A DNA stretch of 64,000 bases from Chitinophagaceae bacterium BSSC1 (GCA_002256435.1 NKJC01000001.1:806001-870000), one strand, 5' to 3'. Positions 1-9,089 are shown, counted from the stretch's first letter. Translations and numbers: made by a program. Notes: generated by a model from the sequence alone, not told the origin.

Positions 1-540
1 CTTGATCCTTGGTTCTGCCAAGGTTTTTGTTGTTTTAATATTACATCCATTATAAATCACTTGCAATTTAGTTGGATCCAATTGCATATTTTCTCTCAAG
101 TCTTTTGCCACAAACTCAGAAATGGCTACTACGCTATCTGCCTTGTCTAGCTTGCGTTGTAGCTTGTCTCTTTCTCTTGCCTTCTTTTGATTGGACCTAT
201 ATGTTTCGTGTAAGAAATTTAGGTCATGTACTGTTAATACAGTTGCAATGATGTCTTTCCCTGGATAATAATCCGTGGCTTGGTGAGTAGCATGCCAAAG
301 CCCCCATTGATCAAGGTTGGGCATTAAAAATTTGTGCAAAGCAGATTGCTCTAAAAAGCCTGGTCTTGATGCAAATTGTTGTTGCACTTTCTTTTTGGCG
401 TATAGATCAATCTCTATTCCAGTTCCCTCACTTTGTGCAATTAATTCCTGACCCAATTCCCAACAAAAATGATAGAGCCCCGTATGAGGATATTTCATGC
501 GCTCGCAGTCAAACAGAATTTTAGGATGCGCTTGCTGCAT
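1..540 (-). CDS. Glycosyltransferase family 4, N-terminal part (runs off the window)
   Basis: The minus strand is open from an ATG at 538-540 to the window edge, giving about 180 residues. The N-terminus (ILFDCERMKYPHTGLYHF) and the later LTVHDLNFLHE and DSVVAISEFVAKDL segments look like the acceptor-binding half of a GT-B glycosyltransferase of family GT4, in which the 'host hears it, waits, then binds' order typical of these enzymes ends in an IYNG turn. The nucleotide-sugar-binding C-terminal half lies outside the window. Its start overlaps the meaB stop by one base (TAATG), so it is probably translated by coupling from meaB. With the O-antigen-ligase-like and GT2 genes next door, it probably acts in surface polysaccharide synthesis. 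Donor and acceptor cannot be told. Confidence 0.8.
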   Translation of the reverse strand, partial: MQQAHPKILFDCERMKYPHTGLYHFCWELGQELIAQSEGTGIEIDLYAKKKVQQQFASRPGFLEQSALHKFLMPNLDQWGLWHATHQATDYYPGKDIIATVLTVHDLNFLHETYRSNQKKARERDKLQRKLDKADSVVAISEFVAKDLRENMQLDPTKLQVIYNGCNIKTTKTLAEPRIK

Positions 541-1442
541 TAGTTAGAAAATTGTTGTGCTATGAAACGGAATAAATTAAAATCAGGTAATTGCATGGCT
601 GCTTCAATACTTGATTTTAATCCTGTTTTATTTATATCGCGCATGCGTTGTTGTTGAATTAACTGAAAAGCGCGCTCTGTAAGCAACCAAGCTTTTCTGC
701 TAGAGACTTGCATACGTTGTTGGTGATGGGTAATGGCCTCCAATAATGGAATAATACCTTCCTGTTTGGATGCCACGGTTTGCAACACCGGAATTTGATA
801 ACCGTCTGCGGCCGGATGCGGAAGAATAGCCAACAGGTTTTTGACAAATCGGCCCGCATCCGGCCGGTCACTTTTATTCACCACAAAAATGTCTGCAATT
901 TCCATGAGTCCTGCTTTCATGGTTTGAACTTCATCTCCCGCTTCGGGCACTAGGACTACCACGGTGGTATCGGCCAAGCCCGTAATATCAATTTCACTTT
1001 GACCTACCCCTACGGTTTCCACCAAGATCTGGTCAAAGCCTGCGGCCTGCAACAATGTAACAATGTCTAAAATATGGGGATGCAATCCACCCAATGCTCC
1101 CCTACTAGCCAATGAGCGAATAAACACCAAGGGTTCATTGTACCATTCACTCATCCTGATCCGGTCTCCTAAAAGTGCCCCTAGATGAAAAGGGGAAGAA
1201 GGGTCTACACAGAGCACGGCCACTTTTTTACCCTCTGCTACCCAAGCCCCAATCAACGTATCTACCAAAGTGCTTTTCCCTGCGCCTGGTGGGCCAGTAA
1301 TGCCGGTTACAGGCGTTTTACCTGTAGGCAGTTTTTGCAAAAAATCTTGATAGCCTTCCACTTCATTTTCAATCAATGAAATGGCACGGGCCAAGCTTTT
1401 AAAATCTTGCGCAATAATATGATTAACTAGTTGAGACCACAT
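540..1442 (-). CDS. meaB: Methylmalonyl-CoA mutase-associated GTPase MeaB (ArgK family)
   Basis: This 300-residue protein has a P-loop (GPPGAGKST, about residues 50-58), the family signature CVDPSSPF followed by LLGDRIRM, a LVETVGVGQSE switch segment and an NKSD guanine-specificity motif. These are hallmarks of the G3E-family chaperone GTPase MeaB/ArgK. MeaB gates cobalamin loading and protects methylmalonyl-CoA mutase from inactivation in the cytoplasm. The length is close to usual, perhaps slightly short at the C-terminus. The mutase genes are not in the window, so meaB is separated from its client here. The stop overlaps the start of the downstream glycosyltransferase by one base, an odd partner that suggests a shared transcript rather than a shared pathway. 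Confidence 0.93.
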   Translation of the reverse strand: MWSQLVNHIIAQDFKSLARAISLIENEVEGYQDFLQKLPTGKTPVTGITGPPGAGKSTLVDTLIGAWVAEGKKVAVLCVDPSSPFHLGALLGDRIRMSEWYNEPLVFIRSLASRGALGGLHPHILDIVTLLQAAGFDQILVETVGVGQSEIDITGLADTTVVVLVPEAGDEVQTMKAGLMEIADIFVVNKSDRPDAGRFVKNLLAILPHPAADGYQIPVLQTVASKQEGIIPLLEAITHHQQRMQVSSRKAWLLTERAFQLIQQQRMRDINKTGLKSSIEAAMQLPDFNLFRFIAQQFSN

Positions 1443-1558
1443 GTTGATTAGCTGGGCCTAAATGTAAGACGGTGCTGTCAATTAGCAGAAAATTTTACAA
1501 ATAGAAATGGGATCCTAATCCCATCTCCCAAAAAATCAGTAGCATTGAAGTTCAGACC

Positions 1559-2743
1559 ATGTTAAAAAAACAAATTCCTATTTTCTTATTTGTCTTGCTG
1601 CTCGCGGGCATGTTTTGGAGTAGGGCGCTTATGTCTCTAACCCAAGGCGCTTGGTGTATGTTTGCCATAGCCATTGGTTGGAAACAGCTCTCATGGAAAA
1701 ATCCGCTCTTTATCTGGAGTCTGGCTCCAATGGCACTTTGGCTTTTAGGCGCATACCAAGGACCCATGTCCCAGGCCAATGGAGATCTGGCTCTTACTTG
1801 GGCCATGTATCCAGCCACGGTTTTGGTGGTGCAAACAACTTCTGCTGAAATTAGACAAAACCATTGGATCAAAATCTGGTTAGCAGCTGCATTTGTTGGA
1901 GCTGCATACCCCATAGGATATTTCTTAACACATGCTTTTTCTGCCGTGCAGGATTATGGCCAGGGCAAGAGTTTGCCAACGTTTATGGATACAGACCATG
2001 TGCGCTTTTCCATTTTTCTCTGTGCTAGTTTTTTATTGCTCTTAACCCAACCCATTCTGCAAAAGAAAATTCGCTTTTTTTTAGCCGCAGTTTTAGCCAT
2101 CATCATTGTATTCTTGTCTGTAAGAACGGGCTGGGCCATACTGATTTTGACGCTATTTCTCTACCCTCTATTGGAATGGAAACAATTACAAGCAATCACA
2201 AAGAATAAAGCGGGATACCTAATATTCATTGTACTTACTTTAATGACAAGCGCCTATTTTCTCTTCCCTACCGTGCAACAAAAAATTGCCTATAGCATTT
2301 GGGAGTGGAAACAATTTCAGCCTGGGCAATACAACCCCACATATTCCGATGGAACCAGAAGGGCTATTAATTGGGCAGCTTGGCAAGCCATTCAAGAAGG
2401 TCATTCAAATGCAGGATGGGCAGGCATTCCAGCTACCCTATCCCAGTCTTTTACCCAACTATTTAATGGACAAAGCACGGAATTTGGATGGCCATTTAAT
2501 CAGTGGTTGTTCTGGTGGATGGGTGCTGGTTGGTGGACGATGATCTTGTTTAGCGGATGGCTACTCTATCCTATTTGGCAAGGCATCAAATTGAAAGAAC
2601 CAGGTCTGGTTATTTGGACTATTGCTATAGCCATTAGTTGTTTGATAGAAACCACTTTGAACTACCAGTTCGGAGCATTCCTGCACCTATTTCCACTGGC
2701 TTTATATTGGCAGCAAGCCATGGAGCATCGCGCTAGCGAATGA
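1559..2743 (+). CDS. O-antigen ligase / Wzy-like polytopic membrane protein
   Basis: The 394-residue product is almost entirely hydrophobic, with roughly ten predicted membrane segments starting at residue 5 (IPIFLFVLLLAGMFW). A large soluble loop at about residues 230-310 contains WNQ/YSDGTRRAINWAAWQAI-like sequence. The large periplasmic loop between late membrane helices, with the R and W/H residues around it, fits the WaaL/Wzy (Wzy_C, PF04932) architecture that joins or polymerises lipid-linked glycans at the outer face of the inner membrane. It sits among glycosyltransferase genes. The last 11 bases overlap, tail to tail, the end of the GT2 gene on the other strand. Assignment rests on topology and neighbourhood, so ligase versus polymerase is open. 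Confidence 0.7.
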   Translation: MLKKQIPIFLFVLLLAGMFWSRALMSLTQGAWCMFAIAIGWKQLSWKNPLFIWSLAPMALWLLGAYQGPMSQANGDLALTWAMYPATVLVVQTTSAEIRQNHWIKIWLAAAFVGAAYPIGYFLTHAFSAVQDYGQGKSLPTFMDTDHVRFSIFLCASFLLLLTQPILQKKIRFFLAAVLAIIIVFLSVRTGWAILILTLFLYPLLEWKQLQAITKNKAGYLIFIVLTLMTSAYFLFPTVQQKIAYSIWEWKQFQPGQYNPTYSDGTRRAINWAAWQAIQEGHSNAGWAGIPATLSQSFTQLFNGQSTEFGWPFNQWLFWWMGAGWWTMILFSGWLLYPIWQGIKLKEPGLVIWTIAIAISCLIETTLNYQFGAFLHLFPLALYWQQAMEHRASE

Positions 2744-3611
2744 TCTTATAATTCTTAAAATCAAAAGGCCTAATCCCTGTGATTTTTTCAAAATGATAAA
2801 GGAATTTTTCCTTTAAGCTGAATTTTTTCTGTTGAATATCTAAGTCTACTTGAAGGTTCTTGCTGGCAATTCTTTCCTTCATCACAACAGGGTGTGTACC
2901 GGTAAATTTTGCCAAAGAATCAAAGTCTGAAAAGTCAAAAAAGTTCTCGGCTTCCATGACGCGTTGCATTTGATCTTCCCCTACCCAAAACTGAGAAACA
3001 TATTTTTGTTTTTGGATCATTTGCTCCAAAGATTTCACCCATCCATAGTGATAAATATAAGCTTCAATGGGTTTTACAGCAATCTTTCTATCGGCTTCAC
3101 CAACGCGAAAACCCTGTGCGTCTTTATAGGCGTGAATGGTTTTGTTGTTCTTGATTACGCGAACTTCTCGGTGGTACCATTTTCTACTATCACCCACATA
3201 ATCATAGGTACCATAAAAATGCAGGTACTTAAACAACAGACCTTCTACTTTGGTGTCATCTTTGTACTGAACACATGCTTCTCTAATAGCTGCATGGTAT
3301 TGCTCATGAACTGCTTCATCCCCTTGAATATAGAAGGCCCAATCTGCGTTAGGGTCAATTAATTGAAAGGCTTTATTGGTTTCTACTGCCAGGACAGCAC
3401 CTCCACTTCTAAGACTGGTATCCCAAATAGAATGATGAATTTTGATTTTGCTGTCTCCAATGGATTCAATCAGGGCCAAGGTTTCATCAGAGGAATCACC
3501 TACTAGCACCACCATCTCGTCTACCACGGGTAGAATGGATTTGATGGCTTCTAACACGGGATAATCGTTCATAACCGCGTTGCGAATGATGGTAAAACCT
3601 GAAATTTTCAT
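2733..3611 (-). CDS. Glycosyltransferase family 2
   Basis: This 292-residue protein begins MKISGFTIIRNAV, the start of a GT-A fold, followed by EMVVLVGDSSDETL, typical of the nucleotide-binding strand of GT2 enzymes. The expected DxD metal motif appears as the variant QGDE in WAFYIQGDEAVHE (about residues 90-102). There is no membrane segment, so it is probably a cytoplasmic glycosyltransferase. It converges on the O-antigen-ligase-like gene with an 11-base overlap at the 3' ends. Family assignment is firm at the fold level. The donor sugar is unknown. Confidence 0.8.
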   Translation of the reverse strand: MKISGFTIIRNAVMNDYPVLEAIKSILPVVDEMVVLVGDSSDETLALIESIGDSKIKIHHSIWDTSLRSGGAVLAVETNKAFQLIDPNADWAFYIQGDEAVHEQYHAAIREACVQYKDDTKVEGLLFKYLHFYGTYDYVGDSRKWYHREVRVIKNNKTIHAYKDAQGFRVGEADRKIAVKPIEAYIYHYGWVKSLEQMIQKQKYVSQFWVGEDQMQRVMEAENFFDFSDFDSLAKFTGTHPVVMKERIASKNLQVDLDIQQKKFSLKEKFLYHFEKITGIRPFDFKNYKIIR

Positions 3612-3685
3612 ATTCCTTTCAATAATTCCGCCAAAGAACCGAAATCTTTTGCATCTTGCCTACTATTCCCACACATACCAATACC

Positions 3686-4414
3686 ATGCAAAAAACCTGT
3701 TGTTTTGATTTTGGCAATACCAGACTAAAATGCGCCCTTTTTCAAGACAGGGAATTGCTTGAGATGGTGGTGCTTGAAAATGGCCATCCAGATACCGTTC
3801 AGACCCTGATCAATAGCTTTCAACCTGATAAATCTATTTTGGCTTCCGTGATTAACCATGATCCGGAGGTAGAAACCGTTTTGGCAGCTTCAACCCTGTT
3901 TCACAAACTGGGTCATACCAGCAAGATTCCCTTTAGTACACCGGTGGGCAAACCCGAGACCATTGGAGCAGATAGACTGGCGGCCGTGGCTGCTGCGGTG
4001 GATTTATTTCCAAAACAGCACAATCTGGTGATTGGATTAGGTACTTGCATCACCTATAACTATGTAAATCCTAGCCACGAATTTTTGGGTGGGAGCATTT
4101 CTCCAGGCATGCAAATGCGCTTCCGTTCCATGCACGAATACACGGCTTTATTACCCTTGGTAGAGGCCGAAAACAACTTTCCATTAATTGGTTATGACAC
4201 CAAAACCAACCTTTTGAGCGGTGTTATTCTGGGAATGGCAAAAGAAATTGACGGAATTATTGACGCTTATGCGTTGAAATTCAACAACTTTAACGTGCTA
4301 TTAACCGGGGGGGATATGGCTTTTTTTGTACCACACCTAAAAAACAAGATATTTGCCGACCCTTACCTAATTTATAAAGGCCTGTATGCGATCAGTGAGT
4401 TTAACAATGTTTAG
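3686..4414 (+). CDS. coaX: Type III pantothenate kinase
   Basis: CoaX phosphorylates pantothenate in the first step of CoA synthesis and belongs to the ASKHA fold. The phosphate-1 motif DFGNTRLK lies at residues 7-14, GADRLAAVAAA in the middle, and GLGTCITYNYV plus GGSISPGMQMR form the other nucleotide/pantothenate motifs. Length (242 residues) is standard. An in-frame TTG exists at 3656, but ATG 3686 puts the DFGNT motif at its usual distance from the N-terminus, so I chose it. The last 8 bases overlap the start of the next gene, suggesting coupled translation of coaX, the outer-membrane protein and lptC. Confidence 0.92.
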   Translation: MQKTCCFDFGNTRLKCALFQDRELLEMVVLENGHPDTVQTLINSFQPDKSILASVINHDPEVETVLAASTLFHKLGHTSKIPFSTPVGKPETIGADRLAAVAAAVDLFPKQHNLVIGLGTCITYNYVNPSHEFLGGSISPGMQMRFRSMHEYTALLPLVEAENNFPLIGYDTKTNLLSGVILGMAKEIDGIIDAYALKFNNFNVLLTGGDMAFFVPHLKNKIFADPYLIYKGLYAISEFNNV

Positions 4415-5759
4415 GTTTTTTGCGGCAACAACTGCCGTTTTCTCAATGCTGTCTGTGCATGCCCAGGAGAACTCCCCTTATTCCCGTTACGGAATGGGTG
4501 ATTATTTTCAAGGACAGCATATCAATAGCCGCGGAATGGGTGGTTTGGGTGCGGCTTATGCCGATGGTACGGCCAATAATAACGGTCAAACCGTGAATTT
4601 TGTCAATCCAGCGGCTTATAGCAATTTGTACCTGATTTCTTATGATATAGGATTAACCTATGATTCAAGGTCACTCAAAAGCAATAACCCTAGCGGCAAA
4701 TTCAGTTCTAACTACTTAGTGCCTTCTTATTTTGCCTTGGGTATGCCACTAAACAAGAAAAGAGGGATTGGTATGGCTTTTGGCCTCAGACCCTTGAGTA
4801 GGATCAATTACAGCATTATTGAAGCTGGAAGATCAGCAGGTGACAGTACTCAAAAAACATATAGCGGCTCAGGCGGTTTAAACCAAGCCTTTATTGGTGT
4901 TGGTAAAAAATGGAAGGGCTTTAGCATTGGGTTTAATACTGGAATCAATTTTGGCAGAAAAGAAGTATCTACTTTTCTAACTTTTGTAAATGATTCCATT
5001 GCCTACAAACAATCCAAATCAGGTACTACCAGTACTTTTAGTGGATTATTCCTTTCTGGTGGAAGCCAGTGGGAATTTGCCATTAAAAAAGTCAATATCC
5101 CAAGAATTAAAACAACTGAAACCTATTTGGTGAGGTTGGGAGTTACTGGAACTTTGGGTAATGACATGAAGGCCAAACAAGATATTGATAGGGCAACTGT
5201 TTCTTTTAATTCTATTGGAGAATTGGTAGGAATTGACACCGTGTACAATGTGGCCAATCAAAAAGGAACCATTACCATGCCAGCTACTTATGCTGCTGGT
5301 ATTACATTTAGAAAAACTGTTCTAGCCCCAAGGGGATTGTTTGATATCTGGAGCATTGGTGCTGAATACACTGCCACCAAATGGAGCCAATACCGCTATT
5401 ATGGCCAGGCCGATGCGGTTTCTGATAGTTGGATGTTCAAGGTTGGCGCACAAATTTCACCTGATCCCGTTAGTGGTAGATCTTATTGGGGAACCGTGAA
5501 TTACCGCTTTGGATTTTTCACTGGTTTAGAATACGTGAATCCTGATGGAAATGGCTTAAAAACAACTGGTGGATCTTTTGGATTGGGCATCCCAGTTAGA
5601 AAGTGGAATACTTATAGCAATCAGTTTACCATTGTTAATACCGCTATCCAATTTGGAAAACGTGGAACTTCTGTGAATAATATTACAGAAAGCTTTTTAC
5701 GATTGTCTTTTGGACTTAGCTTGAGCGATATCTGGTTTATCCCACGCAAATATGACTAA
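4407..5759 (+). CDS. Predicted outer-membrane beta-barrel protein
   Basis: The product (about 450 residues) opens with a signal peptide (MFRFFAATTAVFSMLSVHAQ) followed by ENSPYSRYGMGD, a start seen in a family of uncharacterised Bacteroidota outer-membrane proteins. The body alternates short polar and aromatic strands (YDIGLTYDSRS, YRFGFFTGLEYVNP, FLRLSFGLSLSDIWF) and ends in an aromatic-rich strand, as expected for a beta-barrel of the FadL/OmpP1 style. ATG 4386 would add seven residues, but ATG 4407 gives a cleaner signal peptide. It overlaps coaX by 8 bases and lptC by 8 bases, so it is probably co-produced with an LPS-export component. Exact function is unknown. Confidence 0.8.
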   Translation: MFRFFAATTAVFSMLSVHAQENSPYSRYGMGDYFQGQHINSRGMGGLGAAYADGTANNNGQTVNFVNPAAYSNLYLISYDIGLTYDSRSLKSNNPSGKFSSNYLVPSYFALGMPLNKKRGIGMAFGLRPLSRINYSIIEAGRSAGDSTQKTYSGSGGLNQAFIGVGKKWKGFSIGFNTGINFGRKEVSTFLTFVNDSIAYKQSKSGTTSTFSGLFLSGGSQWEFAIKKVNIPRIKTTETYLVRLGVTGTLGNDMKAKQDIDRATVSFNSIGELVGIDTVYNVANQKGTITMPATYAAGITFRKTVLAPRGLFDIWSIGAEYTATKWSQYRYYGQADAVSDSWMFKVGAQISPDPVSGRSYWGTVNYRFGFFTGLEYVNPDGNGLKTTGGSFGLGIPVRKWNTYSNQFTIVNTAIQFGKRGTSVNNITESFLRLSFGLSLSDIWFIPRKYD

Positions 5760-6342
5760 TCAAATTTCACATAATTTATACAAGCTAGCAGCCATAGTTA
5801 TTGGCTGCTTTTTTGTGTGCACGGGTTGTGAGAATGATATTAATGTGGTCAAGAGTTTGGGTGTGAAAGTTAAAGGCGTAGACGAGGCCAATAATGTCTT
5901 GAGCTATATGAGCCAAGACGGCAAAACCAGGGCCAAATTAACGGCACCACTGATGTTGTTGAGCATGGATGAGAATGGAAGAAAAGTAGAATACCCCAAA
6001 ACCTTAAGAGTAGATTTTTTTACAGACAGCCTAAAACTGCAAAGCAAATTGTTTGCACGATATGGCAGTTATATAGAAAGAGAAAGCAAAATTTTCTTGC
6101 GCGATAGCGTAATTGTTTTTAACGTAAAAGGAGACACCCTCATTTGCAAAGAACTTGTCTGGGATCAAACCACTCAACGTTTTTCAACGGAAAAAGAAGT
6201 GTTTATCAGTCAATCCAACCCATCGCGCCAGCGACTATTTGGGATTGGTTTTAATTCAGACCAGAACCTGGCAGACGTGCATATTAACCATATTCAACCC
6301 GGCAGTTTTTTTGTAGTTCCGGATAGTAGTACTATCAAGTAA
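5752..6342 (+). CDS. lptC: LPS export ABC transporter periplasmic protein LptC
   Basis: This 196-residue protein has one N-terminal hydrophobic segment with a Cys (CFFVCTGCEND), so it may be a lipoprotein rather than the simple bitopic form of Enterobacteria. The rest is a beta-jellyroll-like repeat pattern (DFFTDSLKLQSKLFARYGSY, SVIVFNVKGDTLICKELVWD, FSTEKEVFISQSN) typical of the OstA/LptC fold. LptC links the LptBFG extractor in the inner membrane to LptA and so moves lipopolysaccharide across the periplasm. It starts inside the stop region of the preceding barrel gene (ATGACTAA, 8-base overlap). Family identity is good from the pattern. Orthology is not tested. Confidence 0.82.
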   Translation: MTNQISHNLYKLAAIVIGCFFVCTGCENDINVVKSLGVKVKGVDEANNVLSYMSQDGKTRAKLTAPLMLLSMDENGRKVEYPKTLRVDFFTDSLKLQSKLFARYGSYIERESKIFLRDSVIVFNVKGDTLICKELVWDQTTQRFSTEKEVFISQSNPSRQRLFGIGFNSDQNLADVHINHIQPGSFFVVPDSSTIK

Positions 6343-6427
6343 GGCTTGGTAGTTCTAATAGAAAAGATTTTTTTGAGTATTAATTCCAACCTTTTTCCAT
6401 TCGAGCACTCTTATAACTGTACAAGAT

Positions 6428-6979
6428 TTGGAAGCAACTAACAACATACCTGCTACACTGGTGCAAAAAGCCATGAAGGGCGATGCTTTGGCGCAGGGTC
6501 AGTTGTATCAATTGTACAGTAAAGCCATGTTTCAGATTTGCATTAGGATGACGGGCAATCGGGAACAAGCAGAAGACTTATTGCAAGACGCATTTATCCT
6601 AGCTTTTAAAAAACTGGATCAATTAAAAGAGCCCTTGCAATTTGGAGGTTGGTTGCGCAGAATTGTAGTGAATGAATGTATCAGGCATAGCAAGAAACAA
6701 ATCAGGTTAGAACCCTGGGAAGAGCATTTAGAAGAAAGGGCAGACGAGGAAGGAATGGCTTGGTGGAAAACGGTAAGTCTAGACCAACTACACCAACAGA
6801 TCAAGGCCTTACCAGACGGATGTAGAGAAATCTTTAACCTTTATGCTATTGAAGATTTGAGTCATAAAGCAATTGCAGAGCAATTGGGAATTTCAGAATC
6901 AACCAGCAAGAGTCAATATCATAGGGCCAAACAATTATTAAGAACACGCATTAGTACCGCAATTCAAATACATGGATGA
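6428..6979 (+). CDS. ECF-type RNA polymerase sigma factor
   Basis: The protein carries sigma-70 region 2 (LYQLYSKAMFQICIRMTGNREQAEDLLQDAF, about residues 28-58) and region 4 (LPDGCREIFNLYAIEDLSHKAIAEQLGISESTSKSQYHRAKQLLR), with no region 1 or 3, which is the ECF architecture. No in-frame ATG exists between the upstream stop at 6374 and residue 16, so the start is TTG 6428 or ATG 6473. TTG gives the usual run-in to region 2 and I chose it. The gene overlaps the next one, an anti-sigma-like membrane protein, by 8 bases and is followed by a DUF4097-like exported protein: a standard sigma / anti-sigma / effector set. Confidence 0.9.
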   Translation: MEATNNIPATLVQKAMKGDALAQGQLYQLYSKAMFQICIRMTGNREQAEDLLQDAFILAFKKLDQLKEPLQFGGWLRRIVVNECIRHSKKQIRLEPWEEHLEERADEEGMAWWKTVSLDQLHQQIKALPDGCREIFNLYAIEDLSHKAIAEQLGISESTSKSQYHRAKQLLRTRISTAIQIHG

Positions 6980-7709
6980 ACTAAAAAAATATCTTCAAAA
7001 CCATCGGGACCAATTAGGAGATGATGCTCCTAGTCCAAAAATTTGGACAGGCATTAGCGAGTCTTTGGAACCCGCTGTAACACCTGTGTTTCGTATAGGC
7101 TATAGATGGGCGGCAGCAGCTATCTTGCTATTGATAGCTGGAGCTGGTCTCTGGTATTGGAACCAACCAAATCAACCAACGCAAGAATTGGTTAAAGAAA
7201 TAAAGCAACCAGTTCTACCAACTGTTGAACCAAGTTTGGTGGATACCATTGAAAGAACCATTACAGCAGCCCTTACAAAACCAGCTGCAAAAGCCAAGGA
7301 CATACAAAGAGGCTTTCCTGCTGCAACACCTATCACCACCATCCATACAGTGAGTGAACTCTCCAATAATGATCTAGTAAAAATGGCCTCCTTGGAGTCT
7401 AGTTTCACCCAGGTGATTAACCTGCAAAAAGCCAGGATTAGCACTACCCCACTGTATGCAGAATCGCCCAGTTATTTTAAGGACTTTAAGTTGCAAATGC
7501 AACAGATGGAAAAAGACGAAAAACAAATCAAGGTGTTCATAAGCAAGAATGGCATGACGGATGAATTGTTGGATCAACTGATCAATGTATACCAACAAAA
7601 ACTCACCATGCTCAAACAATTGCAAAATGAAATGCAGAAACTCAATACGCGCTACAAACAAAACCGCGAATCAGTTGACACTGCAAAAACCTATTTCTTG
7701 AATCTATAA
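6972..7709 (+). CDS. Anti-sigma-factor-like single-pass membrane protein
   Basis: This 245-residue protein has a cytoplasmic N-terminus of about 40 residues (DELKKYLQNHRDQL, PKIWTGI), one membrane helix (AAAAILLLIAGAGLWYW, about residues 48-64) and a mostly helical periplasmic part with heptad-like Q/K/L stretches near the C-terminus (residues 170-240, a likely coiled coil). There is no obvious zinc-binding anti-sigma HxxxCxxC motif. It overlaps the sigma gene by 8 bases, and this position plus topology is the reason for the call. In Bacteroidota such proteins usually hold the cognate ECF factor at the membrane. The signal sensed is unknown. Confidence 0.65.
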   Translation: MDELKKYLQNHRDQLGDDAPSPKIWTGISESLEPAVTPVFRIGYRWAAAAILLLIAGAGLWYWNQPNQPTQELVKEIKQPVLPTVEPSLVDTIERTITAALTKPAAKAKDIQRGFPAATPITTIHTVSELSNNDLVKMASLESSFTQVINLQKARISTTPLYAESPSYFKDFKLQMQQMEKDEKQIKVFISKNGMTDELLDQLINVYQQKLTMLKQLQNEMQKLNTRYKQNRESVDTAKTYFLNL

Positions 7710-7718
7710 AAACAGCAT

Positions 7719-9077
7719 ATGAAACCAATTATCAGCAAATTACTCACTAGCATTTTTTTAGTCAGCAGCTTCACAGCTTTTGCGCAACAGGCAACAAAAC
7801 CATCCTTAAAAGCTGAAGCTGCTAGAGTACAAGCAGAAGGTGACAAACTTCAGGCGGAAGGTGTCAGAATACAGTCTGACGCAGACAAACTACTTCGAAA
7901 TATAACTGTTGTGGGTTATAAAGAGATTGACCCCAAAGACCTAAAGTCAAAAGAAATTAGCACAGAAGTAGCTGCTTCAAAAGCACAGGATATCTATATA
8001 GAAAATAATAACCGCACCATTGAAATCAAAACTTGGGAACAAGCTAAGGTGAAAATAGTAACCACTATTTTCTACGAAGGTGAAGGCACAAAAATTTCTG
8101 ATGAAGAGTGGTTTGAAAAACTCAATATCAGTTTGCGTTCAGCAGCAAGTTCTATTAAAATTAAATCTGGCACAGTAGGCGGAGGGTCTTATACTGTAAA
8201 CGGCAGTGCTTTTGCTTGGAGCAGTGGTAGCAACAATAGTACGGCAGTCTTTAATGCCGATGGTAAAAATATTGGCACCCAATCTAAATTGAAAAGACAG
8301 GTAACCATCTATGTTCCTAAGGATAACAAAGTAGACTTGGAAACCAAATATGCGGAAGTTTTAATTTCTGGCAATTTGAACAAACTCAATGCAGATATTA
8401 CCAATGGTGGTTTGGAAATGCAAGACGTGGGCAACCTAACCCTACGTTCAAAATACGCCAATATTAGTGCTGGAAATATTAGATCTGCAGAGGTAGAATT
8501 AATCAATGGACGCTTTATCATGAAAGATGCCCAGGAACTAGACTTGGATACCAAGTATGCTACTATTGAAGCGGGCACCGTTAAAACAATTACCATTCGC
8601 AGTATCAATGATGAATATGAATTGGAAGACGTTGGAAGTTTGCAAGGACGCAAAAACTATGGCAACCTGAGAATTACTAAACTCAATTTTGCCTTAGACC
8701 TGGAAGGTACTAATGCCGATGTGAAAGTGCGCAATATTGCCGCATCGCTGGAAAGCATTAAAATCAATAATAAATATGCTGATATTCGCCTGCCCATGCG
8801 CAATGTAAAAAGTTATGCTGTTGCTTATATAGGAGCTTATAGCACCGTTTATGCTGGATTTGAGAAAAAGCCTGTTCTTGTTGAAAAAGAAGCACTTACA
8901 AAATCTGGCAATGTCAAAGAAGATGGCTTAACAGAAAACCTAAGATCCATTAACCGCTCCCTTGCCCGTAGTACCGGAGATGGGGATTCAGATAGTCATT
9001 TTACAGCTACAGTTGGAGACGGAAAAGGTGCCAAATTGGACCTGAAATGCCAGAATTGTACGGTAGATTTTAAATAA
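7719..9077 (+). CDS. Exported DUF4097-like beta-helix/adhesin-type protein
   Basis: The 452-residue product has a signal peptide (ISKLLTSIFLVSSFTAFAQ) and then a short A/E/Q-rich helical region with an imperfect repeat (AARVQAEGDKLQAEGVRIQSDADKLL, residues 31-56). The rest is a run of beta-strand repeats such as VDLETKYAEVLISGNLNKL, LTLRSKYANISAGNI and ELDLDTKYATIEAGTVKTI. The recurrent KYA(E/N/T) pattern is like DUF4097/DUF4098 putative adhesins, often found beside ECF sigma operons. It lies nine bases behind the anti-sigma-like gene and ends with a Cys pair (LDLKCQNCTVDFK). Role unknown: a stress-responsive envelope protein is the best inference. Confidence 0.7.
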   Translation: MKPIISKLLTSIFLVSSFTAFAQQATKPSLKAEAARVQAEGDKLQAEGVRIQSDADKLLRNITVVGYKEIDPKDLKSKEISTEVAASKAQDIYIENNNRTIEIKTWEQAKVKIVTTIFYEGEGTKISDEEWFEKLNISLRSAASSIKIKSGTVGGGSYTVNGSAFAWSSGSNNSTAVFNADGKNIGTQSKLKRQVTIYVPKDNKVDLETKYAEVLISGNLNKLNADITNGGLEMQDVGNLTLRSKYANISAGNIRSAEVELINGRFIMKDAQELDLDTKYATIEAGTVKTITIRSINDEYELEDVGSLQGRKNYGNLRITKLNFALDLEGTNADVKVRNIAASLESIKINNKYADIRLPMRNVKSYAVAYIGAYSTVYAGFEKKPVLVEKEALTKSGNVKEDGLTENLRSINRSLARSTGDGDSDSHFTATVGDGKGAKLDLKCQNCTVDFK

Positions 9078-9089
9078 TTCAAATCTGTC

